A stretch of DNA of 64,000 nucleotides from Aaosphaeria pasadenensis (lineage: Eukaryota; Ascomycota; Dothideomycetes; Pleosporales), in NCBI GenBank assembly GCA_022813625.1, contig JAKLMB010000002.1:744001-808000 (forward strand), written 5' to 3'. This document shows, in pieces, positions 1-12,345 of the stretch. Under the pieces are notes generated by a model that was not told where the DNA came from, made no database searches, and saw nothing but the letters and a program-made list of their open reading frames with translations. The position numbers and the translations under genes are program-made. Numbering within the stretch: the stretch's first letter is position 1; each line of letters begins with the position of its first letter.

Positions 1-1
1 G

Positions 2-817
2 GCCGTGAGTGAAACCAATGCCCAAAGGCCCACCATATCCAACTCCAATCAAACGCAATATGACAGTGTCCACATCTCAAAAGGCATCCTTCTCGGCATG
101 GGCGTCTCTGGCATCGTCGAGAAAGCTCCTGATTCAAACTATGTAACCAAGACGCCCTGCCCAGGCGAAGACTACGAGCAGTGCAGAAAGGACCTTGATC
201 TCGAGAGACGAGTCTATGAGTTACTAGGGGATCACCCTCGACTTTTGAAGTTTTACGGTCAGGATGAAGTTGACGGATCGATTAAGTTAGAGTATGCGCC
301 TAATGGGACGTTGAGGGATTACATTGCCGAACATCAACCTACTATACATGAAAGGCTCCGTTTCGCAACAGAGATCACAGAAGGATTGGCCACATTGCAC
401 GAATCAGGAGTCGTGCATTGCGATTTTAGTCCTCGAAATGTCCTCGTTGATGCGGAGATCGGGTTGAGAATTGCGGACTTCAGCAGCGCCTCTATTGACA
501 GCTCACCATCTTCTGCCGGAGGCTCTGTGAGATTTCAGATTCCACGAAACAACCCTTGGAAACCGACATATCAAGACGACATATTCTCCCTGGGGTCGAC
601 CATTTTCGAGGTCATGACTAGCGCAAGGCCTTACGACGATTTGGAAAGTTCAATGGTTATGGAGCGTTTCAGAAGCAAACAATTTCCAGATTTGAACGGT
701 GTAATTCTTGGAGACGTCATTCAAAAATGCTGGAATCTCCATTACTCAAGTCTATCTGATGTATTACCGGCTTTACAGAAAGCCGTAGACCTAGGAGACC
801 AGAATCAATCCACGTAA
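2..817 (+). CDS. Protein kinase-like protein, 5' truncated by window edge
   Basis: The frame is open from the window edge to a stop at 815-817, giving about 270 residues. The first in-frame start-like codon is GTG at 5, and no in-frame ATG precedes the glycine loop, so the true start lies upstream of the window. Kinase landmarks, numbered from base 5: glycine-rich loop GMGVSG near residue 31, candidate ATP lysine K49 in YVTKTP, alpha-C glutamate in LDLERRVYELL, catalytic loop HCDFSPRN instead of HRDxKxxN, metal site ADFS instead of DFG, then a DDIFSLGSTIFEVM F-helix. The length suits one compact kinase fold with no extra domain. The catalytic Asp and Asn remain, so activity is possible, but the HCD and DFS changes are typical of divergent fungal kinases of unknown substrate. 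A HET-domain gene lies 3.5 kb downstream, which is only suggestive of a self-recognition context. Confidence 0.8.
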   Translation, partial: AVSETNAQRPTISNSNQTQYDSVHISKGILLGMGVSGIVEKAPDSNYVTKTPCPGEDYEQCRKDLDLERRVYELLGDHPRLLKFYGQDEVDGSIKLEYAPNGTLRDYIAEHQPTIHERLRFATEITEGLATLHESGVVHCDFSPRNVLVDAEIGLRIADFSSASIDSSPSSAGGSVRFQIPRNNPWKPTYQDDIFSLGSTIFEVMTSARPYDDLESSMVMERFRSKQFPDLNGVILGDVIQKCWNLHYSSLSDVLPALQKAVDLGDQNQST

Positions 818-3324
818 AACCTCGATACTATCATGTCCTCGCTTTAAATTTATGTTTGAGAATATCCCTCGTCACGATGAAGTGGACATTGCGTTCGGGA
901 AGTCCTTTGACCCATTACTTTCTCGGTCGGGTTGGGACAGATCGTGCCCGTACTTGCGGCTGTAGCGCAGTATGATATCGTTTGTTTTGTCGAGTTGCAT
1001 GCAGTTGAGCACATCGCGTACTTGGTTGTTGTGATCAGAATTTCACACATCCTATCTAAAGTGAGATTTAATCATTTAATCACCAATTTTACGACCCTTG
1101 TGGATCGATTTTGTCGTAACCACCTACCTCTGAAGCGTATGTATGATGTGCGTAGGTTTGACTGGGTAGAGTAGGAGTCGATTACGTCGGAGAAGGCTGA
1201 GTCCATTTGGTCTCCAGGCTGCAGTCATGCGCAACAACCCCCCGGGAACTGTCTCGTGATAGTTGACATCAGCATTGGCGAGACGTCGCTATGCAAGCAA
1301 CCCGATTCTGCACCGTATTTGCTATCACTGGCTGCACCCTGCGTTGAGGCGGTTAGAGCTCAATAAGTACCCTGTATTGTAATTACTATATTCCTTCTTG
1401 GTTTTGTTCTGAGATCTATAGGTGATTGCTGTCTCGTCTATATATGATGAAAGGCTGGACTCGTTTTATGCCCTCATACAAAGCCTCACGTAAACTTCAA
1501 GTGGGACAACTGATAGTACTCTTATTCATGGCCGTATAGAGGATATCATCCATTCCGAACTACGAGATCGACCATCGTAAGGTTTTACACTCACGAACGA
1601 GTGAATCACCATTTATCATAACTAATCATGACAAGCACACTAGCCAGAACTCTACACTATCTACAATAAACCAAGAATAGTGATTCACGGAGAGAACTTA
1701 CTGATAGCAAGAATTGCCCGCATTATAGCAAGCTTGCCGCTATTTCATATACGCGGCTACATCTTTATTCGAAATACCTTCATCTCAACAGCATTGACTC
1801 TAAACAGATCATATAGATTCATTAAAGCAAATTTCTTCTGCCGAACTCTCCGAACCTGTTCTAACATGGAGCTTTCTTGCTGGAGTCTAGCCTGATGGTC
1901 TTTTTTGGACACTTAACGATTGCGACTAAATTTTAGAACCAACTAATAGCTGACCACTGTCCATAAATGAGGACTCAAGAGAAACATGTCAAAGAAACTC
2001 TCAGCGTGCAGTTCGTTAAAGCACGATCAATACCTATCAACACTATCAGCACTCCAAGTACAATGTCAATGGCTGACATCACAGGGGGTTCGGGACAAAA
2101 TACCCATCAATTTGCACGTCAAGTAAAAGTCTGATCGCTTTGTAACAACATTCTCGTCACCTTAATATCGAAGTACTATACACGTGAGAGGTCACTTAGG
2201 AAAACCGTTGCATTCTCTCGTTTTATACATACAGTAGTTCTATTGACGGAGACGTTAAGAAAAATCTCCGACACGGTGCTTATAAGGCAGTGTAAGAGTA
2301 TTAACCAACTGTCGAAAGTTCGTCTTCTCTCACTCGAGACCTTGTCTCTACATTCGCCAATATCTCTGCAAGTAACTCCTTGAGTCATTCCCAGTGTAGG
2401 GATACACCTTTCCACACCGTTCTGAGATCTTCCCCTCATGCTCTACCGTACACCACCCGTATCCTTAATATCAACCTCACCTCTTCCCAACATCTTACAT
2501 ACATCCACAATACTTTACAAATTCCTACCATCATTATGATCAGGCAACGATTGTAATAGCACAGAGTATTAATTCCCCGTAACGGTCGACTAGTTCTCGC
2601 TGGTAAGGAGCATTACCACATCCGACCTCAACGCTGCAGGGTTGACCTCGCACGGGGAAAGATTGCTGTTTCATGCCCTGGAAGGAAACCCCTTTCGACG
2701 AGGTAAGTGAGTCGACGACGTCCAAGCGTTTCCGAGGGGAGTCAAGTTTCTGAGGAGAATGTTTTTGTTTCTTCTAGTACTTATGTTTCAATATGCTTCT
2801 TTTTCAACCAGTTGCAAGAAATTGGTTGGACTTGGTGTTTTCGAAGCCTCAAGACTATCTCCCGCCAAAGCAGGACAGACTATCAGAATGCCGACAACAA
2901 GGCAATGCCTAGAAGAAGGGAAAAAGTGAATGCTAGACAACTGGTCGACAAGAAATATACCACCTTCGAACAAGATACTCGCCATAATTATGGGACCACA
3001 TAACCAACCTAACCCTGTCCTGACTGGCCATCCTCCACACTCGCCCTACAACATGCACGCATACACCCATCTACGGGGCTGCGAACTGCAATGATTCATA
3101 CGAATATGTAGTCTCAAAAACAACACACACATGCAATTAAGACCTATAGCCGTAAATCAAAAGTAATAACAAACACATAGTACATAACCCAACCCACCCC
3201 CTCCCTTCCCCTCCCCTCTTCTTCCCTTCCCTTTCCCTCCCTTCACGCGGTGAACACCACCACCACCACAACAACCAAACATCAAAAACCCCTGAAACCA
3301 AACACCTCCATCTCCCCATCGAAG
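818..3324. other. Intergenic, no gene supported
   Basis: Only short ORFs on both strands, without recognisable domains, good splice partners or codon bias. No tRNA, repeat array or transposon ends were recognised. From about 3180 the + strand becomes strongly pyrimidine-rich, consistent with the CT-rich leader of the next gene. Confidence 0.5.
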
Positions 3325-3852
3325 ATGTCCACCAGCACCAGCACCACCAGCACCAACAAAAAAAAGAAACCAAGCATAAAGCCCCTCCCCCCTTCCCCCT
3401 CACCCTCAAGCTCCCGCCCGTCATCCCCAACAACAGCAATCCCCCACCGCCCCACAACCAGCGCCACCGAGAACCTCCTCACCACGAACCGCCGCACCGC
3501 GTCGGCTAACTACATCGCAGCCCAGCGCGCAGAGCAAGCGTACAAAGCGAAGAAGCGGTCCGCGGGCGCGCAGGTGCAGAGAGTGGAGGCGAAGGAGCAT
3601 TTCAGGCGTGCGGGATGGCATTTGAGGGAGGGGGGGAGGTGTTTGTGGGGATGCGTGAGGGCGGGGCCGTGGGTGGTTAGGGGGTGGATTGGGGGTTGGA
3701 GGGAGAGGGGGGAGAGGAGGAGGGTTGAGAGGGATTTGGAGAGGAAGAGGAGGTTGGAGGAGAGGTTGAGGGGGAGGGAGAAGAAGGTGGAGGAGGATGG
3801 GGAGGGTGGTGACGAGGAGGAGAAAAAGGAGGGGGAGGAGAAGAAGGAGTGA
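3325..3852 (+). CDS. Hypothetical low-complexity basic/acidic protein
   Basis: Single-exon frame of 175 residues from the ATG at 3325; the open frame reaches further upstream only through a GTG at 3250. Residues 1-45 are Ser/Thr/Pro-rich with a KKKK cluster and look disordered. The middle (ATENLLTTNRRTASANYIAAQRAEQAYKAKKR) looks helical, followed by a Trp/Arg/Gly segment with WHLREGGRCLWGC. The last 50 residues are first Arg/Glu-rich, then almost pure Glu/Lys/Gly, suggesting a charged helix. No known domain was recognised. The sense strand switches sharply from C-rich to G-rich near 3570, and the G-rich half holds long G runs. A pyrimidine-rich leader precedes the ATG. It may be a lineage-restricted protein; a chance ORF in skewed DNA cannot be excluded. 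Confidence 0.5.
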   Translation: MSTSTSTTSTNKKKKPSIKPLPPSPSPSSSRPSSPTTAIPHRPTTSATENLLTTNRRTASANYIAAQRAEQAYKAKKRSAGAQVQRVEAKEHFRRAGWHLREGGRCLWGCVRAGPWVVRGWIGGWRERGERRRVERDLERKRRLEERLRGREKKVEEDGEGGDEEEKKEGEEKKE

Positions 3853-4284
3853 GGGTGTTTGGGACGTCGTGGGCGTGGTGCTCAACAACAATCTGTGGAA
3901 TCGGTTCTTTTCTTTTGTCATGTGGGTTGGCAATTCGACTTTATTTGTTTTAATCTCTCCGATCACTATTCCCATCTCTTATGTTTCAAAACTTTTGTAT
4001 TTCATACAAGTCATATGGCATGACGGACGGCGCTCAGGGGTATCATTAGGTAAACCCACCAGCCCCAACAGATCATTGAGCAATTCATGACACCAGCCAT
4101 TAATCAACCAGCCTGATAATTGTTCAAACCTCAAGTCTTAAGAATCTTTCGACTTACCTCGTACAAAATACCCCTCCAATCCCGCCTATCACTCTTGCCA
4201 TCTGTCAGAGACATCTTCGTTTTCACCCCGAGTTCATACACAACAGGCTCACCAAAGAAACCATCGTACAGACCCGATCTCTTC
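3853..4284. other. Short intergenic region between convergent genes
   Basis: About 430 bp between the stop of the low-complexity gene on + and the stop of the HET gene on -. It should contain both 3' ends; no further gene was seen. Confidence 0.5.
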
Positions 4285-6958
4285 TCAAACAATACAAATC
4301 CTCTTCCGATTCGCCCTAACCTTCCCCCTCCCCATCACCTTATCCCTCTTCCTCTCCCCCGCCCTCCCCTTCGGCCAGAACCGCTCGAACATCATCCCCG
4401 ACCCCACTCTCTCCCACCTCGTGCCCTTGCGCCGCACAAGCAACACGTACAGCACCTTCTCTTTACCAAGCCTGTCTCTCAGGTCCTCGGCGCCAGTTTT
4501 TCCCGGGGAAGAGGAAGCGGTGGTGGCGAGGTGGCCGTTGCGCTCGAAGACTTCGAGGATCGTTTGGAGGCTGTCGCGGACGCGGTTCCAGGGTTTGAGC
4601 TTGATTCTGTACATTTTTATGAGGGCGTGGGGTTGGTGGGGGCCCGCAGAGGACGAGGAGGAAATGGAGGTGGTGGTGGAGAAGGAGGACATGGAGGAGA
4701 ATGTGGAGGACTTTGATAGCGGTAGGAGGGATGCGTTGTTGATGGTGGCTTGCTGGATTATGGAGTCGTCGGGTGCGAGGGAGAGGTATCCGGCTATGGA
4801 GTTGCTGCCGCGGGGTCTGAAGAGGATCTCTGGGGTTGTTGTCGTGGCGAGACGGTGGGATGTTGATGTCGATACGACGAATTTGTCCCAGTCTGCGCGC
4901 TCGGCTTCGAAATCCAGTGTGTTGACTGGTTGCGGGGAGACGTCTTGGTCGGATTTAGCTGCTGCTGCTGCTGTGACGGGTTTGATATTGATGCGGATCT
5001 GCTGCCCAGACTTATTAAACAGGCCCTCGCGGGCAGACTTATCCAGCACGGTCGTGGACAGGGACTTCTTACCCGCTGTCGTGCTCGTGATCTCGACATT
5101 CCTGATCAACGAGTGCAGCGGCAGCTTGACGGCAGAGTTCTTGCCTACGTTCGAAGTGTTCATCATCCACCCGACCCACGACCACGACGGGAACCCCTCT
5201 CGTCTCTTCTCGAGGAGCGGGAGGAGGGTCGCGTTGGCAGCAGCTAGGTGGCCCTGGTCCACGTTCGTGTTCCAGAGCATCGAGTAGCCAAAGAAGCTCG
5301 ACAGCAGGCCGTGGACGACGGGCTGCCCGTTGCACCACTGCTCCAGGATAGACGCGAGCCCTGCGAACGCATTCTCGATGTCGCTCTGGAAACTCAACCG
5401 CTTCGAGCAGTACTGCTGCACCATGGAGACGTATGAGTCTAGCACTACGTGCTCGCAATGTGGCAGGAACCATTGCGGTCGCAGGTCGATCAAACCCCAC
5501 GAGAACTCCCTGTGGTCGTGGATCGTCTCCTTAGGATGGGACTCGGAGCGCCGGGAGACGCCGCAGTGGAAGACGAGCTGGTGCTCGGTGACGAACAGCG
5601 TGCGCTTCGATACGATGAGCTCCTGAAATGCCCATCCCCGCGAGTCGTAGACGGTCCCGAACAGAACATCGTCCTTGGTGACGGGGAGCTTCAACGACAT
5701 TAAATACCGGCCCTGGACTATCGACGTGACTCTCGGTTTACGGGTGCCCGGCCTGACGCCCGAGAGCGGCGCGTTGGCGTCCTTGCCGCTGATCGCCACG
5801 ATCGTGAGTTCCGCCTGCGAGAAGATGATGTCCATGTCGGCAAGATGCTGGTGCTTCTTCGCGGAATCCTGTATGATGGAGAGGCAGTCCACCCACAGAT
5901 ACCGCACGCCCATCTTTCGCGTCAGCACAATGGCGTCGGACACCGTCTGCGGGAGCACTATGTCCTGCTTCAGCGATCCGGGCTGCTGGAGCTGCGAGAG
6001 GTTCTTCGACGTTGTAGTCGTAGTGATCGCGTTCCCCCAGACGTAACTCAGCGCGAAGTACTGGCTCGACGTCGACGTCTGCGTTATGCATTCGTCGAAC
6101 ACGTCCACTAGTATCACGTCTATCGGCGTCGAGTTCCGCAGCGGCAGCTCGCGGTGGTTGCAGTGCTTCCCATGCATCTTCTTGCAGTGCTCGAGCCAAT
6201 TCGTAGGCGTGTCGACGTTGATCGTCTCGGGCACGTCGACCGGGGGCGCGCTCGTAGATGCGCCGATGGACTGTCCACACCATACATCTCAACGACCAGT
6301 ACTTCAACAAGGGGAAAACGAAGATCAAACTCACCACCTTCCCAAGCGACCTCAAACTCCCGAGATCTCTGATCTTCGTCGTCGCGTACTCATGCGTCGA
6401 AGCGCAGGCCTGGAACGACACACCCACGCCCACGCCCTCAACCCTCCCCTTCTCTCCCTCTCCCTCTCCCTCCCCCCCTCTCACAGCAGCAACAGCATCA
6501 CGATGCTCACCAACCATCGCACTAACAACCAACCTACAACAAGGACACCCCCCCTCCCTCTCCCCATCCCTCCCCCTCTGCCTCCCAACAACAAACTCCC
6601 TCCCCTTAAACACCTCCCTCGCACAAAACGCACACAACTCCAACTTCCCAGCACTCCTACCACCAAAGCCCCCCTCCCCAACCCTCCTCCTCTTCCCAGC
6701 AACAAGCTGCGAAATCCTGACCGCCGCCTCCGCCGCCTTCCTGCGCTTCGGCGTCCTCACCCTCGGCGTCGCAACCTCCTCTTTCCCATCCTTCCCCTCT
6801 CTACCTTCTTTCTCTGCATCGTCAATCGCAGCGCTCTTCCTCTTCCGTCCCTTCGACGGCGAAGGCGTGGTGGGAGATGTGTTGCTGGTGGTGGTAGGAG
6901 ACGCGGGTGCGCAGCTCAGCAGCTTGCGCACTGTGTCCATGAGTGCGCTCGTCGCCAT
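4285..6958 (-). CDS. HET-domain protein (heterokaryon incompatibility family)
   Basis: Two exons on the minus strand: 6958-6335 and 6270-4285, joined across a 64-bp intron (donor GTGAGT, acceptor GGACAG, phase 0), giving 869 residues. The ATG at 6958 is preferred because the longer frame begins with TTG. The N-terminal 208 residues are basic and low complexity, with a nuclear-type KRRK cluster and a CAFC...CPCC cysteine pattern often seen before HET domains. The HET signature follows: FALSYVWG near residues 280-287, LPQTVSDAIVLTRKMGVRYLWVDC around 315-336, then SIIQD and a degenerate AELTIVAISG block. The C-terminal 350 residues are Ser/Thr-rich, then basic. HET proteins trigger cell death after non-self recognition in filamentous ascomycetes; which partner this one has cannot be read from sequence. 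No NACHT or repeat domain is attached. Confidence 0.85.
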
Positions 6959-8520
6959 GTTTGACTGCTTTGCTGTTATCAATGCCCCGTTTTCGTTCGT
7001 TCGCGATTTCTCGTTGATTCGATGCTTTCTTCACACACAATCCGAGTTCTCGCGACGTCGGCGAAGAATGCGATGCGACGAACGTCGAAAAAAGGCTCCG
7101 GTCAACGACGTTCGGTGAGAAAGTGGAGATGTCAGCAGCGAACGCGAGCGCAATTGGGGAAGGGATGGGAGAGAGGGGGGGTTTCAGCCCCCGCCAACCC
7201 CCCATAAATAATCCTTCGTGCATGGTCGGTGTGCCGGGGTCGTGTTGTGGCGCATCGCTGCATTGGTTCAGCTGAGGGAGCGGGTGAGCGAACGGTGAGT
7301 GAGACTGAGAGGGGATAGATGGCTTTTATTTTGGTATAGAATTGGGTGAGGGTGAAGATGGGGTGATTAATTCATGGTGGGATTGAGAATTAAGATATGT
7401 TAGTAGATGGTGGAGAGGAGGGAAGGCAGGAGTGATGGTGCTGCCGCGATACTGCGGCTCTTCTCACCATCAGCGTGAGGGGAGACGACCGATCCTCGCT
7501 TGTCAGCAGAACGACAAGATGCTCAACCAACCACGGATCTTCCTGCGCTGGATGAATCTCTATCACCGTCAATGGTACCCAACGTATCGCGGGGATAACA
7601 ATAATGGGATGTGGATAAGATGAGCTATATATATTTCATTCATGACTGTAGTAAATAAAAAGGGTTGGCGTGGAATGCACTGAATGATATATTCCAAAGC
7701 ATTCGCAATCATACACACGTACATACAATGAAGAAGAGTCTTCCTCATGTCGCAAAGGGCTCTGCCTGACAGGACAAAAGAGATATCAAGCATCCGTTAA
7801 TGGCAGCCCATTGCATGCCAATATTCCCGTGTACCCAGTGTTCGATCTATACGAAAATCAAGAAAAGGAAGAAGAGAAACAAGATTCCCTCCATAGGTAG
7901 TGGTATGGATGGGATTCTCATCGGTCGTCAAAAAACTCATCAGTCTAAAATATGTCCTGTCGAACAATTGCGTAGATCGTAAACAGCGTGCCGGACAGTA
8001 GGAAAATGGAAATGAAAAGGCGCGCGTCGCTTTGCCCGTGGGCAGAAATGCGAAAGTATTCTCTCGTGTCGCAAATGATAACCGAAGTTGCGAAAACAAA
8101 AATCATAAATGGTGGTGATCCGAACATCAACACCAATCCGGGAAAAGGAAAAGAAACCATCGGTCCAATGTGGAAGTGATGGAGTTGGTATGTATGAGGT
8201 GCGTGGGTGAGGAAAAAGCACATGCGATTGCGTCAAAGATGGCGCCATCCCAGTCATCCTTGATTCCAGGGGGCCCAACCCAATATAAATAGACGCTCGC
8301 GCTGCCGCCTCCCAAAGACTCATGAGAAAGAACACGATGTCCTGCAAGACGTAGGATACTGCCGAATGCCGCTAACGAGAGCGAGGAAAGAGGAGGAAGC
8401 CGCACCAGCCAATTGACATCATCGCGGTCGCTGTTCTATCGTTACGTCTATCGTCACGAACCTCACATCTAGGTCTAAGACGTTGAAATTGAGCGGAAAG
8501 CACGACTGCGCCCACTGAGC
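6959..8520. other. Intergenic, no gene supported
   Basis: Lies upstream of the HET gene and downstream of the Zn2Cys6 gene, both on the minus strand. The short ORFs between 7390 and 8405 lack domains and mostly begin with non-ATG codons. The part next to 6958 should hold the HET promoter and the part next to 8521 the 3' UTR of the regulator. Confidence 0.5.
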
Positions 8521-11042
8521 TCACGGCGTGTCGCCTCGGAGGCTTTGTGACGCACTTGCAGTTGGGCTATCGTAGGATTCAAGGCCTTGCGCATCGTTAC
8601 CGAAGCCGTGGAAACTGCCGTAGCTCTCGTTACGCCTCAACTCGCCTTCATCGTCCATATCCATGTCCATGTCATCGGGACTGAACCGTGGTGGAGGACC
8701 CATGCTGGACAAAGCCGAACGCATGGGAGGAGGCGGTGGTACACCCGCAGTGCTGATTTGCTGTGCTAGGCTGGGCTTCTCGGCGAGGTTGTTGAGCATA
8801 GCGCGAGATGTATCGAGCATCTGCACAGCATAGTCCAGGAACTCGGCGCGCTTGCTGCTGACGCTCAAGGTCCAGCGGTACTCGCGGAGACGGGTCTTGT
8901 AAAATTCGGCCTCCTCTTTCGCAGGTGCAGTGGCCCAGAGAAGAGAGCCAAACGTGCCAATGAGGGTGAAGTTGATCTTGGAGGCAAAGTACCAGAATCC
9001 TTGGAGGTGCTCCGGCTTGAGACGATTGACAAAATCCATGGCGGAGATGAGGCGCGTCTTTGCCGCATTTCGGCACATGAAGAATCCGTAGGGATCGTGC
9101 GTGGCGTGGTCGAGAGATTGCACGATACGACGATGAAGCGTGATCTCGGTGGCAAAGTAGGCAAGGTGCAAATAACCTAAATCGCGTAAGTGAAATGTTA
9201 GGAATGTAAGTGCTATCAACGTACCAGTCGAGGAGAGCTTGTCGTTAGTAGGCGCGACCATCTTGACGCACTTGGGCAGATCCTCATGCCATTTCCGAAG
9301 CTTCAACTGGACGTTTTTCGCCCGAGCCAGAATTAACTGTGTCGAGTTCTTGCCAGCATTTGCAAAATCCTGTATCGCTGTTTGTGTATAGAACGTGTCC
9401 ATAACTTCGGCCATGATCTGCGTCAACCCGATCATCTGCGCAAAAAGGATCTGACCACGCTCGTTGTCGTCCTGGTCGTCTTCGTTATCCGTGCGTTTAC
9501 CCTCCGGACTGTCGCCCTCTTCTCTGAAATCTTCGTCTGTGATTGGTTGCACAGCCCAATTTGCACCAAAAATATGCGACGGGCGGCCGTGAATCAACGA
9601 ACTCCACTTGTCCTGCATATACAAAGCCCAAGCAATTCGCTTCCTCAAGCCACGCTCCCATACTGGGATAGACCAGGAGGAACAATCCAAATGAAGACCC
9701 AGTTCTTGACCAATAGCAACTAGCTGCGTTGTCAGACTCCAAGAATCTGCTTCTGGCCGTTGCAACAAAAGGAGACCAGCCTGAATGGTGGAAAGTTTCG
9801 GCCTGTCCATTGCAAGAGAAAGAGACTTCATAGCAACAGCTTCGAGACGAGAGGAATCGGGTTTGGGATACGCTGCAAGCTTCGGGTTGTATGACCACCA
9901 GTTGAGAGCGAGAATGTACATTCCAGCGATCAGAGAAGGTGCAAAGGAGCGATCTCCGCTTCGATATCTCTCGATGAATAAATGCTTTTGGATGATGGGG
10001 AAGTTTGGATGCACGATCCGGAAGTACAGTTCGAGCAGGGCAGGGCCATGTGGATGGACAATGTGCTCGACCTGCCTCAATGACTCGACCTCATCGGCAT
10101 AGTCTTGTGTGTTTTCGTCAGGGAGCATGATGAAGCATTCATGGTCGTTCACTCGGCGAAGAGTACCTAGATCAAAAGTAGACTCGTTCCGGGTATCGAA
10201 TTGCGATAGTCCGATCAATAGAGAGTCGAATGGAGAACTGAGGCCGATATATCGACTGTGTTGACGTCGCTGTAGTCCCAATGTTTCGCCCAAATGGGGA
10301 AGATAGGAATGAGCCAATGAGGATTGAGGCGGTGGAGGGCTTGGCGCAGTGGCGGTGATCGTGGGCGTCGGCAGCGCTAGTGGAGGCGGCTCTGCGTCAA
10401 CGGATCTACTAGCTTGGGTTAGCCACAGCTGCGGCGCCTATTTGCACGCGACAATGGAGGGAGGTATAATATGATGAATGCATCATTCAATAATGATGGA
10501 AAGAAAAGAAAGAAAAGACACCAGGTGTAGCTTGGCTGTAGAGTCCCGTGGAGAGTGCCAAATGTAGTGAGGGGTAACAATGATGCTCACGAGCCTGAAC
10601 ATTCGCCCAAACATACTGGGCATTCTCCATTATGACGTAGGGAAAGTGAAGACAACGATCAGAATGAATGGAGAGGGTAGACGTACCTTTTCTTCGTGTT
10701 GTTTGGTGAATCCTTCTTATCGGCGGGGTCCACGACCTTGCGCTTCCTGGGCAGTGGGCTCTGAACAAAAGTGCACTCTTGCTTGTGGAATTCGCACAGA
10801 ACACACAGGACGGCACCCTCGTGTATCACGCAACGACTCTTCCTCCTCCGGCAGGCGTCACAGGGTCTCTCTCTTCTTGTGCGGATGTTGGCGACCGGGC
10901 CGACGGTGTTGGAGACGGGCTTGCCAGAGGGGAGGTTCTCTTTGCCTGGGGAGGGTTTCTGTTGCTTGCGAGGGCGGGCGGCAGCGATGGGGATAGGAGT
11001 AGGACGTGGCATGGCGGGCTGTATCGCCACGGCGGTAGACAT
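8521..11042 (-). CDS. Zn2Cys6 transcription factor with fungal_trans domain
   Basis: Model: exons 11042-10687, 10405-9225 and 9176-8521, giving 730 residues. The ATG at 11042 replaces a longer frame that begins with GTG. A complete binuclear cluster lies at C61, C64, C71, C80, C83, C90 (CDACRRRKSRC, then CVLCEFHKQEC), followed by a basic PRKRK linker. Past a Pro-rich stretch comes LGLQRRQHSRYIGL and a long fungal-specific regulator domain. The 48-bp intron 9177-9224 (GTACGT/TTTAG) splits the Gly of SSTGYLHLAYFATEITLHRR, and reading through it would insert 16 residues. The 281-bp intron 10406-10686 is long; a 25-nt micro-exon inside it, followed by an acceptor before CTGTGGCTA, also keeps phase. 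The cluster and its RKRK tail resemble DAL81/TamA-like nitrogen regulators, but I recall this only loosely. Target genes are unknown. Confidence 0.88.
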
Positions 11043-11318
11043 GTTGATAGCGGTGGGCGACGCCGGGGACAGATGCGAGCTACGTAGCGATGGTTCGAGA
11101 TAAGGAACGAGCAGCGTCACAGGCTAGGGTCGACCAGGAGGCCGGGAGAAATAGGATAAGAGTCGACTGCATGGAATGCGGGTAAGCGGGTTATTCATGA
11201 GCGGGCCGAGCAATTGCTTGCTTGCTGGCTGGTTGGCAATGGGGTTGGGTTGTGGGGTGGGGAGATAGACGGGGGGTGGAGGGAATGGGAATAAGTTGTA
11301 GGAGAGGAAGGCAAGATT

Positions 11319-11352
11319 AGGTAGGTAGGCAGGTAGGCAGGCGGGTAGGAAG
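11319..11352. repeat. Short tandem repeat (GTAG/GCAG units)
   Basis: An imperfect 4-bp tandem run of GTAG and GCAG units about 280-310 bp upstream of the Zn2Cys6 start codon. It forms part of the purine/pyrimidine-skewed leader. Confidence 0.7.
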
Positions 11353-12327
11353 GCAGCCAAGCTCGGGCGATAATCAGGGAAGGGAAGGGAAAGGAATAGG
11401 AAAGATGGTCGAGCAACATGGGGAGAGGATCAAAACTAACCAGTTACACAAGAGTATGTGTGATGTATTGTCCGTATGTCGGATGTGAGGTATATGGCCA
11501 GATCGGGATGTGGGCTGCGCTTATCGCGTGGGTGGATAATGCGATATTGATGATTCGGTACCACCTCGAGTATGTGCCTTATGGAAGTGGAGTGGAAAGG
11601 TAACAAGAAGAGAGGAGGGGAGAATCGAAGATTGACGGTAACGTAAAACGTTAGGATTGAAGGCGCGATGTAGGTAAGAGCAGGTAGTAAGTAGTGTTGA
11701 TATGTAGATAAGTGGTTATTTCCTGAATGAATGCTAACGCGCACTTGTAAGAGGGATTTGGTAATGGCGTAACAGGAGTGGTGGAGCCTTCCGCGGTATC
11801 GGCCTAGCCAGGGACGGGCGGCGTAGGCTGAGATGGAGCTGGAGCTGGAGCTTGAGATGGAAGGTTCCGATATCAAGGGCCAAGGTTTCCTGTTCGGGCA
11901 GAGAGGAGAATGAGGTGGTAGATGCTACGTGCCGTCATTGAAGGTCGGGACAGAGAGGGCGCGGCGCAGACTGGGGTTTGGTCGCGATTGCGGCGCAAGC
12001 GAGCGCGGCGAATGCGGTGAAGAGGATTGATGCTCTTGGGGTTGATGATGAGGATGCGAATGGTGACTAGGAAGTGCCTGTAGTAGTGGAGAGGAGCAGT
12101 GGCATAACTGGGGTGCGTGGGCGAAGAAAGTGGGAGGCCGAAAGGATGGCGGTGGTGGAGGAGGAGAGAGTGGAGGTGAGTTGTGGAGGTGGATGTCTGT
12201 CTGGGTGAAGCAGGGACAATGCGCGCGCGGAGATGGAGGAGAGGAAGGTGGATCTCGAGGAGAGATGATGGAGAAGAGAGCAGAGTCGGGAAGAGTGAGT
12301 GAGTGAGTAGGAAGAAGAAAAGAAGAG

Positions 12328-12345
12328 GACAAGACAAGACAAGAC
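12328..12345. repeat. Short AAGAC tandem repeat
   Basis: Three to four copies of a 5-bp GACAA/AAGAC unit within the purine-rich + strand tract. Confidence 0.6.

Noticed and set aside
5738..6334. Continuation of the HET first-exon frame past 6335
   Set aside because: The frame there is Arg-rich shadow of the HET domain; a GTGAGT/ACAG intron leads into the true domain frame.
7390..8405. Small ORFs between the HET gene and the regulator
   Set aside because: No domain, mostly non-ATG starts, and overlapping on both strands.
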